Assembly: GCF_013409365.1 (NCBI RefSeq)
Contig: NZ_JACCBA010000001.1
Coordinates: 4,960,001-5,024,000 of the forward strand
DNA: 64,000 bases
Direction of reading: 5' to 3'
Source: Actinomadura luteofluorescens
GTDB taxonomy: Bacteria; Actinomycetota; Actinomycetes; Streptosporangiales; Streptosporangiaceae
The notes below the pieces were generated by a model, which searched no databases, had not been told where the DNA came from, and saw only the letters and a list, made by a program, of their open reading frames with translations. Made by a program: the position numbers and the translations under genes. This document shows, piece by piece, positions 51,989 through 60,824 of the stretch. How positions within the stretch are numbered: position 1 is the stretch's first letter; each line of letters opens with the position of its first letter.

Positions 51989-52022
51989 TTAGTTATGCGC
52001 ATAACATTATGCGCATAACTAA
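51989..52022. promoter_or_regulatory. Double palindromic operator between marR-type and wrbA-like genes
   Basis: Two copies of the palindrome TTATGCGCATAA (51993-52004 and 52007-52018) lie inside a larger near-perfect dyad beginning TTAGTTATG and ending CATAACTAA. A TTGACG box precedes at 51981-51986. This fits cooperative binding by two MarR dimers. Confidence 0.8.
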
Positions 52023-52048
52023 TTCTAGCGCGACGTCGAGGAGCCGAC

Positions 52049-52729
52049 ATGTCCGTGAAGGTCGCCGTCATCTACTACAGCTCGACGGGCGCCGTGCACG
52101 CGCTCGCGCAGGCCGTCGCCGAGGGCGCCGCGTCAGCCGGGGCCGAGGTGAGACTCCGGCGGGTCGCCGAACTGGCGGCCGGCAGCACGATCGACGAGAA
52201 CCCGCGGTGGCGGCGGCACGTGGACGCCACCGCCTCGATCGCGGAGGCCGCCGTGGAGGACCTGGCGTGGGCCGACGCGTACGCGTTCGGGACGCCGACC
52301 CGCTTCGGCGCGCCCGCCGCACAGCTCAAGCAGTTCATCGACCAGAGCGTCGGGCTGTGGCGCGAAGGCGTGCTGGCCGACAAGCCGGTGACCGCGTTCA
52401 CCTCGGCGTTCAACCGCCACGGCGGCAACGAGGCCACGATCATCTCGCTGGCCAACGTCTTCTACCACTGGGGCGCGCTGATCGTCCCGCCCGGCTACAC
52501 CGACCCGGCCGTCTACGCCGCCGGAGGCAACCCCTACGGCGCCTCGGCGGTGACCGGCCCGTCCGGCGACGGCCCCGACACGGCGTCCCTCGACGCGGCC
52601 CGCCACCAGGGCCGCCGCCTCGCCCGGACCACGGCCCGCCTGCTGGCCGGAACCCGCGCCACCGGCGTGAACGGAGGCGCCGCCGAGGGCGAGCGCGCCG
52701 CCGAGACGAACGTCCGGACGCCGGCGTGA
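52049..52729 (+). CDS. WrbA-like flavodoxin / NAD(P)H:quinone oxidoreductase
   Basis: This 226-aa FMN protein has VAVIYYSSTGAVHALAQAVAEGA (phosphate loop), the WrbA-type YAFGTPTRFGAPAAQLKQFIDQ, TSAFNRHGGNEATIISLANVFYHWGALIVPPGY and GGNPYGASAVTG. It is slightly longer than standard WrbA because of a disordered C-terminal tail. It reduces quinones by two electrons. The gene is controlled by the divergent MarR site. Confidence 0.92.
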   Translation: MSVKVAVIYYSSTGAVHALAQAVAEGAASAGAEVRLRRVAELAAGSTIDENPRWRRHVDATASIAEAAVEDLAWADAYAFGTPTRFGAPAAQLKQFIDQSVGLWREGVLADKPVTAFTSAFNRHGGNEATIISLANVFYHWGALIVPPGYTDPAVYAAGGNPYGASAVTGPSGDGPDTASLDAARHQGRRLARTTARLLAGTRATGVNGGAAEGERAAETNVRTPA

Positions 52730-52762
52730 GCGGCCGCGTTCCTTCGAACGTGGGAGGTTCCC

Positions 52763-54209
52763 GTGTCGTCTGAGTTGTCCGCGAAGGCGTCGAGCCGGGA
52801 GTCCGCGAAGGCGGGGACCGGGCCCGGGCGCCTCGTGCTGGCGCTGGTGTGCGCGTGCCAGTTCATGGTGATCCTGGACGCGTCCATCGTGAACGTCGCC
52901 CTGCCCTCGGTCGACCGGGACCTCGGCTTCGGCGCGGCCGGACTCGCCTGGGTGGTGAACGGCTACCTGCTCACCTTCGCCGGGCTGATGCTGCTGGGCG
53001 GGCGCGCCGCCGACCTGGCCGGCCACCGCCGGGCGCTGGCCGCCGGGATGTTCCTGTTCTCCGCCTCCAGCCTGGCCGGCGGCCTGGCGGCCGCGCCGCA
53101 GGTCCTGGTCGCGGCGCGCGCCGTCCAGGGCGCGGGAGCCGCGCTGCTGGCCCCGGCGACGCTGGCCGTGATCAACACCGGCTTCACCGGGGGCCGCGAG
53201 CGGGCCCGGGCGTTCGGCGCCTGGTCCGCCGCGGGCGGCGTGGGCGGGATGGCGGGCGCGCTCGCGGGCGGGGCCCTCACGACCGGCCTGTCCTGGCGGT
53301 GGGTGTTCCTGATCAACGTGCCGATCGGCGCGGTGCTGATCGTGGTGGCCCTGACGTCGCTGCCCGGCGCGCGGACCGGCCGGCGGGAGCCGCTCGACCT
53401 CCCCGGCGCCGCCGCCGGGACGGCCGGGGCGGCCGCGCTGATCTACGGGGTCATGCAGAGCGCCGGCCACGGCTGGACGTCCGCGCGGGTCGCCGGCCCG
53501 GTCGCGGCCGGCCTGCTCCTGCTCGCCGTCTTCCTCGTGGTGGAGGGGCGCTTCGCCGCCCGGCCGCTGATGCCGCTGCGGCTGTTCAGGATCCGGGGGG
53601 GGGGTGGCCGTGGGCGGCGGCATGCTGCTGCTCTTCGGAGGGATCGCCATCGCGATGTGGTATTTCACGTCGCTGTTCCTGCAGAACGTCCTGGGCTACG
53701 GCGCGCTCCGGGCCGGGCTCGGGCAGACGCCCGCGGCCGTGGTGTTCATGCTGGTCGCGCGCTTCGCCGCCGGGCTGCTGCCACGGACGGGCGCGCGCCT
53801 CCTGGTGCTGGCGGGCTGCGGCTGCTTCCTCGCGGGGTTCGGCTGGCTCTCCCAGGCCGGCGCCGGGAGCGGCTACCTCACCGGCGTGCTCGGACCCACG
53901 CTGCTCGTCGCGGTCGGCATCGGGCTGACGTTCCCCACCCTCATGGCCGCGACGACCGCGGGCGTCCCCGAGGGCGACGCGGGCGTCGTCGGCGGGCTGG
54001 CCAACACCGCCTCCCAGGCGGGCGGGGCGGTGGGCCTGGCGGTGCTCGCGACGGCCGCCGCCGCGCGCACGCGGGCCGCGTCCGGCGCGCCGGGCACGAC
54101 CGCCGCCCTCGCCGCCGGCTACGACCGGGTCTTCCTGATCGCGGCCGGTCTGGGCCTGCTCATCGCGGCGGCCGGACTGCTGCTGCCGGGCCGCGGGGAC
54201 GCGTCCTGA
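52763..54209 (+). pseudogene. DHA2-family MFS drug exporter, frameshifted at a G10 tract
   Basis: The N-terminal half (VLALVCACQFMVILDASIVNVALPSVDRDL, WVVNGYLLTFAGLMLLGGRAADLAGHRRAL, FGAWSAAGGVGGMAGALAGGALTTGLSWRWVFLINVPIG) is a classical 14-TM EmrB/QacA-type exporter. At 53595-53604 a run of ten Gs puts the rest in the wrong frame. The missing half continues in the next frame (VAVGGGMLLLFGGIAIAMWYFTSLFLQ..LLLPGRGDAS, stop 54207-54209). Nine Gs would restore one intact ORF of about 481 aa. GTG 52763 has GGGAGG. It is either a real slip-strand mutation, a phase switch or a sequencing error. It is co-directional with the MarR-controlled flavoprotein, 33 bp downstream. Confidence 0.8.
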
Positions 54210-54252
54210 CGATCGATGCATCCGCCGGGCCGCCCCGGTACGAAGTGGTCGT

Positions 54253-55071
54253 GTGGGATTCGTGCGCAGAATGCGGCTCGGCTGGGACGCGCCGGCGCCG
54301 CGCCCCCTCGGACTGCTCGGCGCGGGCCTGCTGGCCGCGATGGTGGCGGCCCAGGTCGCGTCCGGGCTGAGGCCCGAGCCGATCCGGCTGACCAGCGTCG
54401 TCGTGGTGCTGCTGGCCGCGAGCGCCGTGGCGTTCCTCGCCGACCGGCGGAGCCCCGGCCGCGCGGCCGGGGCCTTCGCCGCGACGGTGGCCATCGGCTA
54501 CGCGGCCGAATGGGTCGGCATCCGCACGGGCGTGCCGTTCGGGGAGTACTCCTACACCTCGGTGCTGCGCCCGCAGGCCGGGGGCGTGCCGGTCATCGTG
54601 GCGGCGGCGTGGGGCGGCATGGGGCTGGCCGCGCACGCCGTCGCGACCGCGATCGCCCCGCGGAACCGGGTCGCGCGGTGGGCGGCGGGGGCCGCGGCGC
54701 TGACGGCGTGGGACCTGTTCCTGGACCCGCAGATGCTGCGGCTCGGCCTGTGGACGTGGGCGGACGAGGGCCCCTACCGGGGGGTCCCGCTCAGCAACTT
54801 CGCCGGATGGCTGGCGGTGTCGTTCCTGGTCATGCTGGCGATCGACCTGATCGCCGGACGGGAGGACACCGGACGGGAGGACGCCGCACTCCCGTCCTGG
54901 CGAAAGGGCCCGTCCCGGGGGCTCGTCACGCTCTACTCGGTGATGGCGGGTATGGAGACGGTGGCGTTCGCGGCGGTGTTCGAGCCCAGGGACCCGCTCG
55001 TCGCGGCGGCGGGCGGGGTGGCGATGGGGGCGTTCGCCGTCCCGGCATGGAGGCGCGCATGGCGGAAGTGA
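54253..55071 (+). CDS. Carotenoid 1,2-hydratase-like membrane protein (DUF422, CruF family)
   Basis: This 272-aa protein has about seven TM helices with the DUF422 motifs AAEWVGIRTGVPFGEYSYTSVLRPQAGGVPVIVAAAW, LTAWDLFLDPQMLRLGLWTWADEGPYRGVPLSNFAGW and the downstream FLVM. CruF adds water across the terminal psi-end double bond of acyclic carotenoids, giving 1'-hydroxy derivatives. GTG 54253. It overlaps the following desaturase by 13 bp. Confidence 0.88.
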   Translation: MGFVRRMRLGWDAPAPRPLGLLGAGLLAAMVAAQVASGLRPEPIRLTSVVVVLLAASAVAFLADRRSPGRAAGAFAATVAIGYAAEWVGIRTGVPFGEYSYTSVLRPQAGGVPVIVAAAWGGMGLAAHAVATAIAPRNRVARWAAGAAALTAWDLFLDPQMLRLGLWTWADEGPYRGVPLSNFAGWLAVSFLVMLAIDLIAGREDTGREDAALPSWRKGPSRGLVTLYSVMAGMETVAFAAVFEPRDPLVAAAGGVAMGAFAVPAWRRAWRK

Positions 55072-56528
55072 TCGTGGTCGGCGGCGGGGTCGGCGGGATG
55101 ACCGCCGCGCTGCGGCTGGCACGCGGCGGCCACGACGTCCGGCTGTACGAGCGGCTGGACCGGCTCGGCGGGAAGCTGGCGGAGTACGAGCGGGACGGGT
55201 TCGCGTTCTCGCTCGGCCCGTCCCTGCTGACCATGCCGCGCCTGTTCCAGGAACTCGGGGTGGACGTCCCGCTGGTGGAGCTGGACGAGCTGTGCCGGTA
55301 CCACTTCGCCGACGGGACGCGTCTGCGCGCGTTCCGCAGCCCCGCCCGGATGGAAGAGGAGGTCGACCGGCTCAGCCCCGGGCAGGGTGCGGCCTGGCGG
55401 TCCTTCTACGGCTGGGCGGAGGAGTGCTACGCGGCCTCGGAGCGGACGTTCTTCTCCGGGCCGCTGGGACGCCCCTCCGAGAAGCCCCGGATCGGCGACC
55501 TGTTCTCGGTCGCGCCGGGCCGGACGTTGGACGGCCTGGCGCGGCGCTTCTTCGACGACCCGCGCATGCGGCAGTACGTCGGCCGGTACGCGACGTACGC
55601 GGGGTCGAGCCCGTACCAGGCGCCGGCGGCCCTCGGCTGCGTCCCGGCCATCGAGCACGGGCACGGCGGCTGGTACGTGACGGGCGGACTGCCGCGCATC
55701 GCCGACGCCCTCGCCCGGCTCCTGACCGATGCGGGCGTCGAGGTGCACACCGGGACCGAGGTGGCGGAGGTGGTCGCCGGCCGCTCGGCGGTGTCGGGCG
55801 TGGTGCTGGCGTCGGGGGAGCGGGTGGACGCGGACGCCGTGGTGGTCAACGCGGACGCCGCCGCGCTGTACGGCTGGCTGCTGCCCGACCGGCGCCGGCT
55901 GCGCAGGCTCGCCGGGCTCGGCCTGTCGTCGTCGGCGTTCCTGCTGCTCGCGGGGGTGGACGGCCGCACGGAGGACCTGCCGCACCATTCCGTCGTCTTC
56001 TCGGCGGACTACCGCAAGGAGTTCGACGACATCTTCCGCCGGAACGTGCCGCCGGACGACCCGACCGTCTACATCGGCTGCTCGGCGGTGGACGACCCGG
56101 CGCAGGCCCCGTACGGGGCGGAGAACTGGGCGATGCTGGTGAACGTCCCGGCGCGCGATCCCGGCCGCTGGCCGATGTCCCGCGAGTCCTACCGGGACCT
56201 GGTCCTGGAGCGTCTGGCGAAGCGCGGGCACGACCTGTCGGGACGGCTCCGCTTCGTGGACATGTTCACGCCCGCCGACCTGCGCGACCGGTACGGCGCC
56301 TGGGGCGGAGCCATCTACGGCACCCCCTACCAGGGACGCCTCGCGCCGTTCCGCAGGCCCGGCAACCGCGGGCCGCGGCGCGGCCTCTACCTGGTGGGCG
56401 GGTCGGCCCATCCCGGCGGCGGTCTCCCGCTCGTCGCGATGGGCGGACGGATCGTCGCCGCCCTCGTGAACCAGGACTTCGGCGGCGCCCGCGGCACCGC
56501 GCCCCGCGAGAGAACGGAGACGCGATGA
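55059..56528 (+). CDS. CrtI-family carotenoid desaturase/oxidase (CrtD/CrtN-like)
   Basis: This 489-aa flavoenzyme has the FAD motif VIVVGGGVGGMTAALRLARGGHDVRLYERLDRLGGK and PSLLTMPRLFQELG. It also has YATYAGSSPYQAPAALGCVPAIEHGHGGWYVTGGLPRIADALARLL and the C-terminal LYLVGGSAHPGGGLPLVAMGG. As a second CrtI homologue beside a CruF-like hydratase it is best explained as a 3,4-desaturase of CrtD type or a terminal oxidase. ATG 55059 with GGAGG was chosen over ATG 55047. The stop overlaps the glycosyltransferase ATG. Confidence 0.88.
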   Translation: MAEVIVVGGGVGGMTAALRLARGGHDVRLYERLDRLGGKLAEYERDGFAFSLGPSLLTMPRLFQELGVDVPLVELDELCRYHFADGTRLRAFRSPARMEEEVDRLSPGQGAAWRSFYGWAEECYAASERTFFSGPLGRPSEKPRIGDLFSVAPGRTLDGLARRFFDDPRMRQYVGRYATYAGSSPYQAPAALGCVPAIEHGHGGWYVTGGLPRIADALARLLTDAGVEVHTGTEVAEVVAGRSAVSGVVLASGERVDADAVVVNADAAALYGWLLPDRRRLRRLAGLGLSSSAFLLLAGVDGRTEDLPHHSVVFSADYRKEFDDIFRRNVPPDDPTVYIGCSAVDDPAQAPYGAENWAMLVNVPARDPGRWPMSRESYRDLVLERLAKRGHDLSGRLRFVDMFTPADLRDRYGAWGGAIYGTPYQGRLAPFRRPGNRGPRRGLYLVGGSAHPGGGLPLVAMGGRIVAALVNQDFGGARGTAPRERTETR

Positions 56529-57667
56529 GGGCGATGACCGTCCTCCAGGCGGCCGCCGCCGGGGTCGTCGCGGCGCGGCTCGCCCGGGGGCGCCACCGTC
56601 CCGAACCGCTGAGGCCGGGCGCGGCGGGTCGACCGCCCGAGCGGGTGTCGGTGGTGATCCCCGCGCGCGACGAGGAGTCCCGCATCGGGGCGTGCCTGGC
56701 GCCGCTGCTCGCCGACCCCGCCGTGAGCGAGGTCATCGTCGTGGACGACGAGTCGCGCGACGGCACGGCGCGGCTGGCGAAGAGCCTGGGCGCCACCGTC
56801 GTCGAGGGCGCGCCGCTGCCGGACGGGTGGGTCGGCAAGCAGTGGGCCCTGCACCAGGGCGTGCGGGCCGCGACCGGCCCGATCGTGGTCCTGCTGGACG
56901 CCGACATGCGTCCCAAGCCGGGCCTCTGCGCGGAGCTGGCGGCGCTCCTGAACGCCCACGACCTGGTGAGCGCGGGGCCCCGCTTCATCTGCGACAACGC
57001 GGTGGAGCAGGCGCTGCACGCCTCGCTGCTGGCCACGCTCGTCTACCGCTTCGGCCCGATCGGTTCGACGACGGGCCCGGCCGGGCCGGGGGCGTCCGCG
57101 GAGCGGCTGCTCATCAACGGCCAGTGCATGGCCTTCCGCAAGGCGCGCATGGACGAGGCCGACGGGTTCGCGCGGGTCCGGCGCCATCTCACCGACGACG
57201 TGGCGCTCGGCAGGCTGCTCGCCCGCGACGGCTGGCGGGTCGCGTTCGTGGACGCGGGCCCGCTGCTGGAGGTGGACATGCACACCTCCGCCGCGGACGT
57301 GTGGCACGGGTGGGGGCGTTCCATCGCGCTGCGGGACGTCACCCCCGCGGCCCATCTGGCGGGCGACCTGGCCGTGGTGTGGCTGACCGCCGCGCTGCCC
57401 GTCCTGCGGCTCGCGGCGGGACGGCCGACGCCGCTCGACCTCGGCCTCCTCGCGCAGCGGCTCCTGCTCGTGACGGCGCTGCGCGGCAGCTACGCGCGTC
57501 CCGGGCCCGGGCTCGCGGCGTCCCCGTTCATGGACGTGGCGACGGCCGTCCGGCTCACCTGGTCGGCGCTGCTGCCGGCGCGCACCTGGCGCGGCCGGGA
57601 CTACGGCCCGGCGACGTTCAGGTCCGCCGTCCGGCCAGCGCCGCCTGCCCGAAGCGCAGCCCGATGA
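56525..57667 (+). CDS. GT2 glycosyltransferase, CruC/CrtQ-like (carotenoid glycosylation)
   Basis: This 380-aa membrane-associated glycosyltransferase has an N-terminal hydrophobic helix and the GT-A domain: [78 protein letters not shown] (DxD equivalent DAD), and [20 protein letters not shown]-terminal TM segments follow. The GWxGK..A..QG motif is shared with carotenoid glycosyltransferases such as CrtQ and CruC. It is coupled by 4 bp to the desaturase and overlaps the convergent PlsY-like gene by 50 bp. Confidence 0.85.
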   Translation: MRAMTVLQAAAAGVVAARLARGRHRPEPLRPGAAGRPPERVSVVIPARDEESRIGACLAPLLADPAVSEVIVVDDESRDGTARLAKSLGATVVEGAPLPDGWVGKQWALHQGVRAATGPIVVLLDADMRPKPGLCAELAALLNAHDLVSAGPRFICDNAVEQALHASLLATLVYRFGPIGSTTGPAGPGASAERLLINGQCMAFRKARMDEADGFARVRRHLTDDVALGRLLARDGWRVAFVDAGPLLEVDMHTSAADVWHGWGRSIALRDVTPAAHLAGDLAVVWLTAALPVLRLAAGRPTPLDLGLLAQRLLLVTALRGSYARPGPGLAASPFMDVATAVRLTWSALLPARTWRGRDYGPATFRSAVRPAPPARSAAR

Positions 57668-58223
57668 GGCACATCAGCGCCCCGGTCCCGGCGACCTGCT
57701 CGACCGGCGCGAAGAACAGCTGGAGCACCGGCAGCGAGAACACCGCGAGGCGGGTGCCCCACGCGAACGAGAAGACGAGGCTGCCCGCGAAGAGCAGGAC
57801 GAGGCCGAGCGCGAACGCCACCGGGCAGATCACCGCGAACCCGCCCGCGAACGTCAGGATCGAGCGCCCGCCCCGGCGCCCGGCGAACACCGGCCAGGCG
57901 TGGCCGGCCATCGCCGCGCCGACCGCCGCGTACACCGGCAGGACGCTCGCCCCGGCCACCGAACCGAACCGGCCCGTCTCGGCGCCGCTCACCAGCAGGC
58001 CGACCAGCCCGGCCGCCGTCCCCTTGAGCATGTCGCCGGCGAAGACGGGCACGGAGGCCTTCCGGCCGAGCTGCTCCATGACGTTCCAGAAGCCGGGGTT
58101 GCGGTCGCCGACGTCGCGCGGATCGAGGCCGTGGGCGCGCCCGACGAGCACCGCGACGGGCACCGAGCCGAGCAGGTAGCCGCCGACGACCGCCACGAGC
58201 ATGGGAATCACCGCTGTGAACAC
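57618..58223 (-). CDS. Divergent PlsY-like acyl-phosphate acyltransferase
   Basis: This 201-aa protein has the PlsY topology of about five TM helices ([27 protein letters not shown] at the start). It also has recognisable versions of the three PlsY loops. In motif 1 the canonical GSGNPGATN is GDRNPGFWN, and in motif 2 GGKG is GGRS. These changes at normally conserved sites argue for a new acceptor or altered activity. GTG 58223 is the longest plausible start; ATG 58202 also works. It lies divergent from crtA inside the carotenoid cluster. Housekeeping glycerol-phosphate acylation is less likely; acylation of a carotenoid glycoside is the hypothesis. Confidence 0.75.
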   Translation of the reverse strand: MFTAVIPMLVAVVGGYLLGSVPVAVLVGRAHGLDPRDVGDRNPGFWNVMEQLGRKASVPVFAGDMLKGTAAGLVGLLVSGAETGRFGSVAGASVLPVYAAVGAAMAGHAWPVFAGRRGGRSILTFAGGFAVICPVAFALGLVLLFAGSLVFSFAWGTRLAVFSLPVLQLFFAPVEQVAGTGALMCLIGLRFGQAALAGRRT

Positions 58224-58235
58224 GGGACCACCGCC

Positions 58236-58970
58236 ATGAGCACGGACATCATCGCCTCGTTCCACCTCGTCAGGTACGCGGGAGTGGACGCCATGCGGCA
58301 CATGGCGTTCGACCGTCCGGTGCTGCGCGGCACCGGAGGGCTGCGGTTCTGGCGGCTGCTCGGGACGGGGAGGGGCCGCTCCATGAGCCTCGGCGCCGAC
58401 CTGCGCCGCTGGGCCCTGTTCGCGGTGTGGGACGGCGAACCGGCGCTGGAGCGCTTCCTCGCGCGCTCGCCGATCGCGGCGCGGTGGCGGGACGAGGCCG
58501 AGGAGTCCTGGCATGTGCGGCTCGCGCCGCTGGCGTCCCGGGGCGGCTGGGGAGGGGCGGACCCGCTCGGGGACACGGTGGACCGTCCCGCGCCGCGCGG
58601 GCCGGTGGCCGTGCTGACCAGGGCGTCGATCCGTCCGCGACGGCTGGTGGCGTTCTACCGTTCCGTGCCGGACGTGGACCGCCTGCTGGGCGGCCAGGAC
58701 GGCTGCCTCGCCTCGGTCGGGATCGGGGAGTGGCCCCTCGCCCGGCAGGCGACTTTTTCGCTGTGGCGGGACGAGGCGTCCGTCCACCGCTACGCCTACC
58801 AGGGGAGCGCCCACCGCGCCGTCATCAGGCGCGTCCGCCGCGAGGGCTGGTACAGCGAGGAGCTTTTCGCCCGCTTCGTTCCGTTCGGTGCCGAGGGGAC
58901 CTGGGACGGCCGCGACCCGCTGCGCCCCGGGGAGCGGGACGGAGCCGCCCCCGGCCCCGTGGCTCACTGA
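58236..58970 (+). CDS. Spheroidene-monooxygenase-like protein (CrtA family)
   Basis: This 244-aa haem-type carotenoid ketolase homologue has [43 protein letters not shown] and [78 protein letters not shown] and the closing [24 protein letters not shown] follow. CrtA enzymes introduce keto groups at C-2 of methoxy- or hydroxy-carotenoids. ATG 58236 is 12 bp from the divergent PlsY-like start, so the two share a promoter region. The 3' end overlaps plsX by 7 bp. Confidence 0.88.
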   Translation: MSTDIIASFHLVRYAGVDAMRHMAFDRPVLRGTGGLRFWRLLGTGRGRSMSLGADLRRWALFAVWDGEPALERFLARSPIAARWRDEAEESWHVRLAPLASRGGWGGADPLGDTVDRPAPRGPVAVLTRASIRPRRLVAFYRSVPDVDRLLGGQDGCLASVGIGEWPLARQATFSLWRDEASVHRYAYQGSAHRAVIRRVRREGWYSEELFARFVPFGAEGTWDGRDPLRPGERDGAAPGPVAH

Positions 58971-59917
58971 CCCTCCGCGGCCAGGTCGCGTGCCACCACG
59001 CAGGCGCGCGCGACGGCCGCCGCGTTCGACGAGCCGTGCGCGACGACGACCGTCCCGGTCAGGCCCAGCAGGGCGGCGCCCCCGTGGGTGTCGGCCGCGT
59101 AGAGCCGCGCGACCGCCTCCAGGGGCCCGGTGTCGGTGACCCCGGCGCGCGCGACGAGGCCGAGCGTCGTGCGGACGCAGCCCTCGATGTTCTTCAGCAC
59201 GACGTTCCCGGTGAACCCGTCGGTCACGACCACGTCGACGGTTCCGGCCAGGACGTCGTGGCCCTCGACGTTGCCGTGGAAGCGCACCGGCATCCCCGGC
59301 AGCAGCACCGCCGCGTCCCGGACGAGCCGGTTGCCCTTGCCCGGCTCCGCTCCGATGGACAGCAGCCCCACCGTGGGGTCGGCCACGCCCAGGACGCTCC
59401 GCGCGTACTCGGCGCCGAGCGTCGCGAACTGCGCCACCATCTCCGCCGAGGGGTCGGCGGTGCCGCCCGCGTCGACCAGGACGGTGTGGCCCGACAGGGC
59501 GGGCAGCGCCACGGCCAGCGCGGGGCGCAGCACGCCCTCGCGCCGCCCGAAGGCGCGGACCGCGCAGGTCACCACCGCGCCGGTGGACCCGGCCGACACG
59601 AACGCGGCCCCCTCGCGGCGGGCCAGCTCGCAGCCCACCATCAGGCTGGACTTCGCCTGGAACGCGGCGTTCGAGCCCCGGTCGGCCATGGGGATCACGT
59701 CGTCGGCGTGCTGCACCTCCAGCTCGCCGATGCCGCCGTGCCGCCGCAGCTCCTCGTCGATCTCGTCGGCCCGTCCCACCAGGAGGACGGGCACGCCGTG
59801 CTCGCGGTGCGCCGCCAGCGCGCCCGGCACGGTCTCGGCGGGCCCGCGGTCGCCGCCCATCGCGTCGAGCACGACCCGCGCCGTGTCCGCCGCGTACTGG
59901 CCGCCCGTCCCGCCCAT
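58964..59917 (-). CDS. plsX: Phosphate acyltransferase PlsX (carotenoid-cluster copy)
   Basis: This 317-aa enzyme converts acyl-ACP to acyl-phosphate. It has the PlsX signature [20 protein letters not shown] at residues 15-34. Also seen are [73 protein letters not shown] and [16 protein letters not shown], and the sequence is close to normal length. The start is one base after the crtB stop, so it is expressed with the carotenoid genes rather than with fatty-acid genes, its usual context. This is probably a second, dedicated copy. Confidence 0.92.
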   Translation of the reverse strand: MGGTGGQYAADTARVVLDAMGGDRGPAETVPGALAAHREHGVPVLLVGRADEIDEELRRHGGIGELEVQHADDVIPMADRGSNAAFQAKSSLMVGCELARREGAAFVSAGSTGAVVTCAVRAFGRREGVLRPALAVALPALSGHTVLVDAGGTADPSAEMVAQFATLGAEYARSVLGVADPTVGLLSIGAEPGKGNRLVRDAAVLLPGMPVRFHGNVEGHDVLAGTVDVVVTDGFTGNVVLKNIEGCVRTTLGLVARAGVTDTGPLEAVARLYAADTHGGAALLGLTGTVVVAHGSSNAAAVARACVVARDLAAEGQ

Positions 59918-59918
59918 G

Positions 59919-60824
59919 TCAGACCGTCCCGGCGGGAACGCGCCGCTCGGCCCGGCCCGCGGCGGACGCCGCCACCAGGTGCCGCGCGTAGATCACGGCG
60001 CGGCGGCGGCGGGGCACCCGCGCCCGCCCGGCCAGCACGTCGTGGCCGGACGCCTCGATCTCGTCCAGGATCCCGCCGTACAGCTCGTGCGCCGCGCGGA
60101 TGCAGGGACGCGAGGACGGCACCAGCAGCTTCACCCCCTCCAGCGCCCGGGCGTAGTGCTCCCGCGCGCGGCCGGCCTCGAAGGCCACCAGCTCGCGGAG
60201 GCCGGGCGTGCACGTCCCGGAGGCCAGGTCGTCCTCGGTGACGCCGAACTTCTTCATGTCGTTCGCCGGGAGGTAGACGCGGCCGCGGCCCAGGTCCTCG
60301 GCCACGTCGCGCAGGAAGTTGGTCAGCTGGAACGCCCGCCCGAGCTCCCGAGCGGGCTCGCGCGCGGACCGCCCGGCGCCGGGCAGGGTCTCCAGGACGG
60401 GCAGCATCATCAGGCCGATGGCGGCGGCCGACCCCTCCATGTAGGCAAGCAGATCGTCGTACGTCGCGTAGCGGGTGACGGTCAGGTCGGCGCGCATCGA
60501 CTCCAGGAACGCGTCGATGTCCGCACGCTCGACGTCGAACGACCGCACGGTGTGCACCAGCGCGGGCAGCACCGGGTCGCGGACGTGCTCGCCGGCCAGC
60601 GCCGCGTCGAGCCGCTCCTTGACCTGGTCCAGTGCCGCGCCCCGGCCCTCCGCGCCGGTGGCCTTGTACTCGTCGACGATGTCGTCCACATGGCGGGCGA
60701 ACCCGTACAGCGCGTGGACGTGCCGGCGTTTCCACGCGGGCAGCAGCAGCGTCGCCAGATAGAAGGAGCGTCCGTGCCGGGCGTTCAGGCGGCGGCAGTG
60801 CTCGTAGCTCGCGGTCAGCGTCAT
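59919..60824 (-). CDS. crtB: Phytoene/squalene synthase family enzyme (phytoene synthase)
   Basis: This 301-aa prenyltransferase condenses two GGPP (or FPP) to phytoene. It has the first Asp-rich motif HVDDIVDEY (about residues 45-53), YMEGSAAAIGLMMLPVLE and AFQLTNFLRDVAEDLGRGRVYLP with the second DxxxD. SYEHCRRLNARHGRSFYLATLLLP lies at the start. The start overlaps the crtI stop by 4 bp. No GGPP synthase gene is within the window. Whether the product is C30 or C40 cannot be told from motifs alone. Confidence 0.93.
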   Translation of the reverse strand: MTLTASYEHCRRLNARHGRSFYLATLLLPAWKRRHVHALYGFARHVDDIVDEYKATGAEGRGAALDQVKERLDAALAGEHVRDPVLPALVHTVRSFDVERADIDAFLESMRADLTVTRYATYDDLLAYMEGSAAAIGLMMLPVLETLPGAGRSAREPARELGRAFQLTNFLRDVAEDLGRGRVYLPANDMKKFGVTEDDLASGTCTPGLRELVAFEAGRAREHYARALEGVKLLVPSSRPCIRAAHELYGGILDEIEASGHDVLAGRARVPRRRRAVIYARHLVAASAAGRAERRVPAGTV

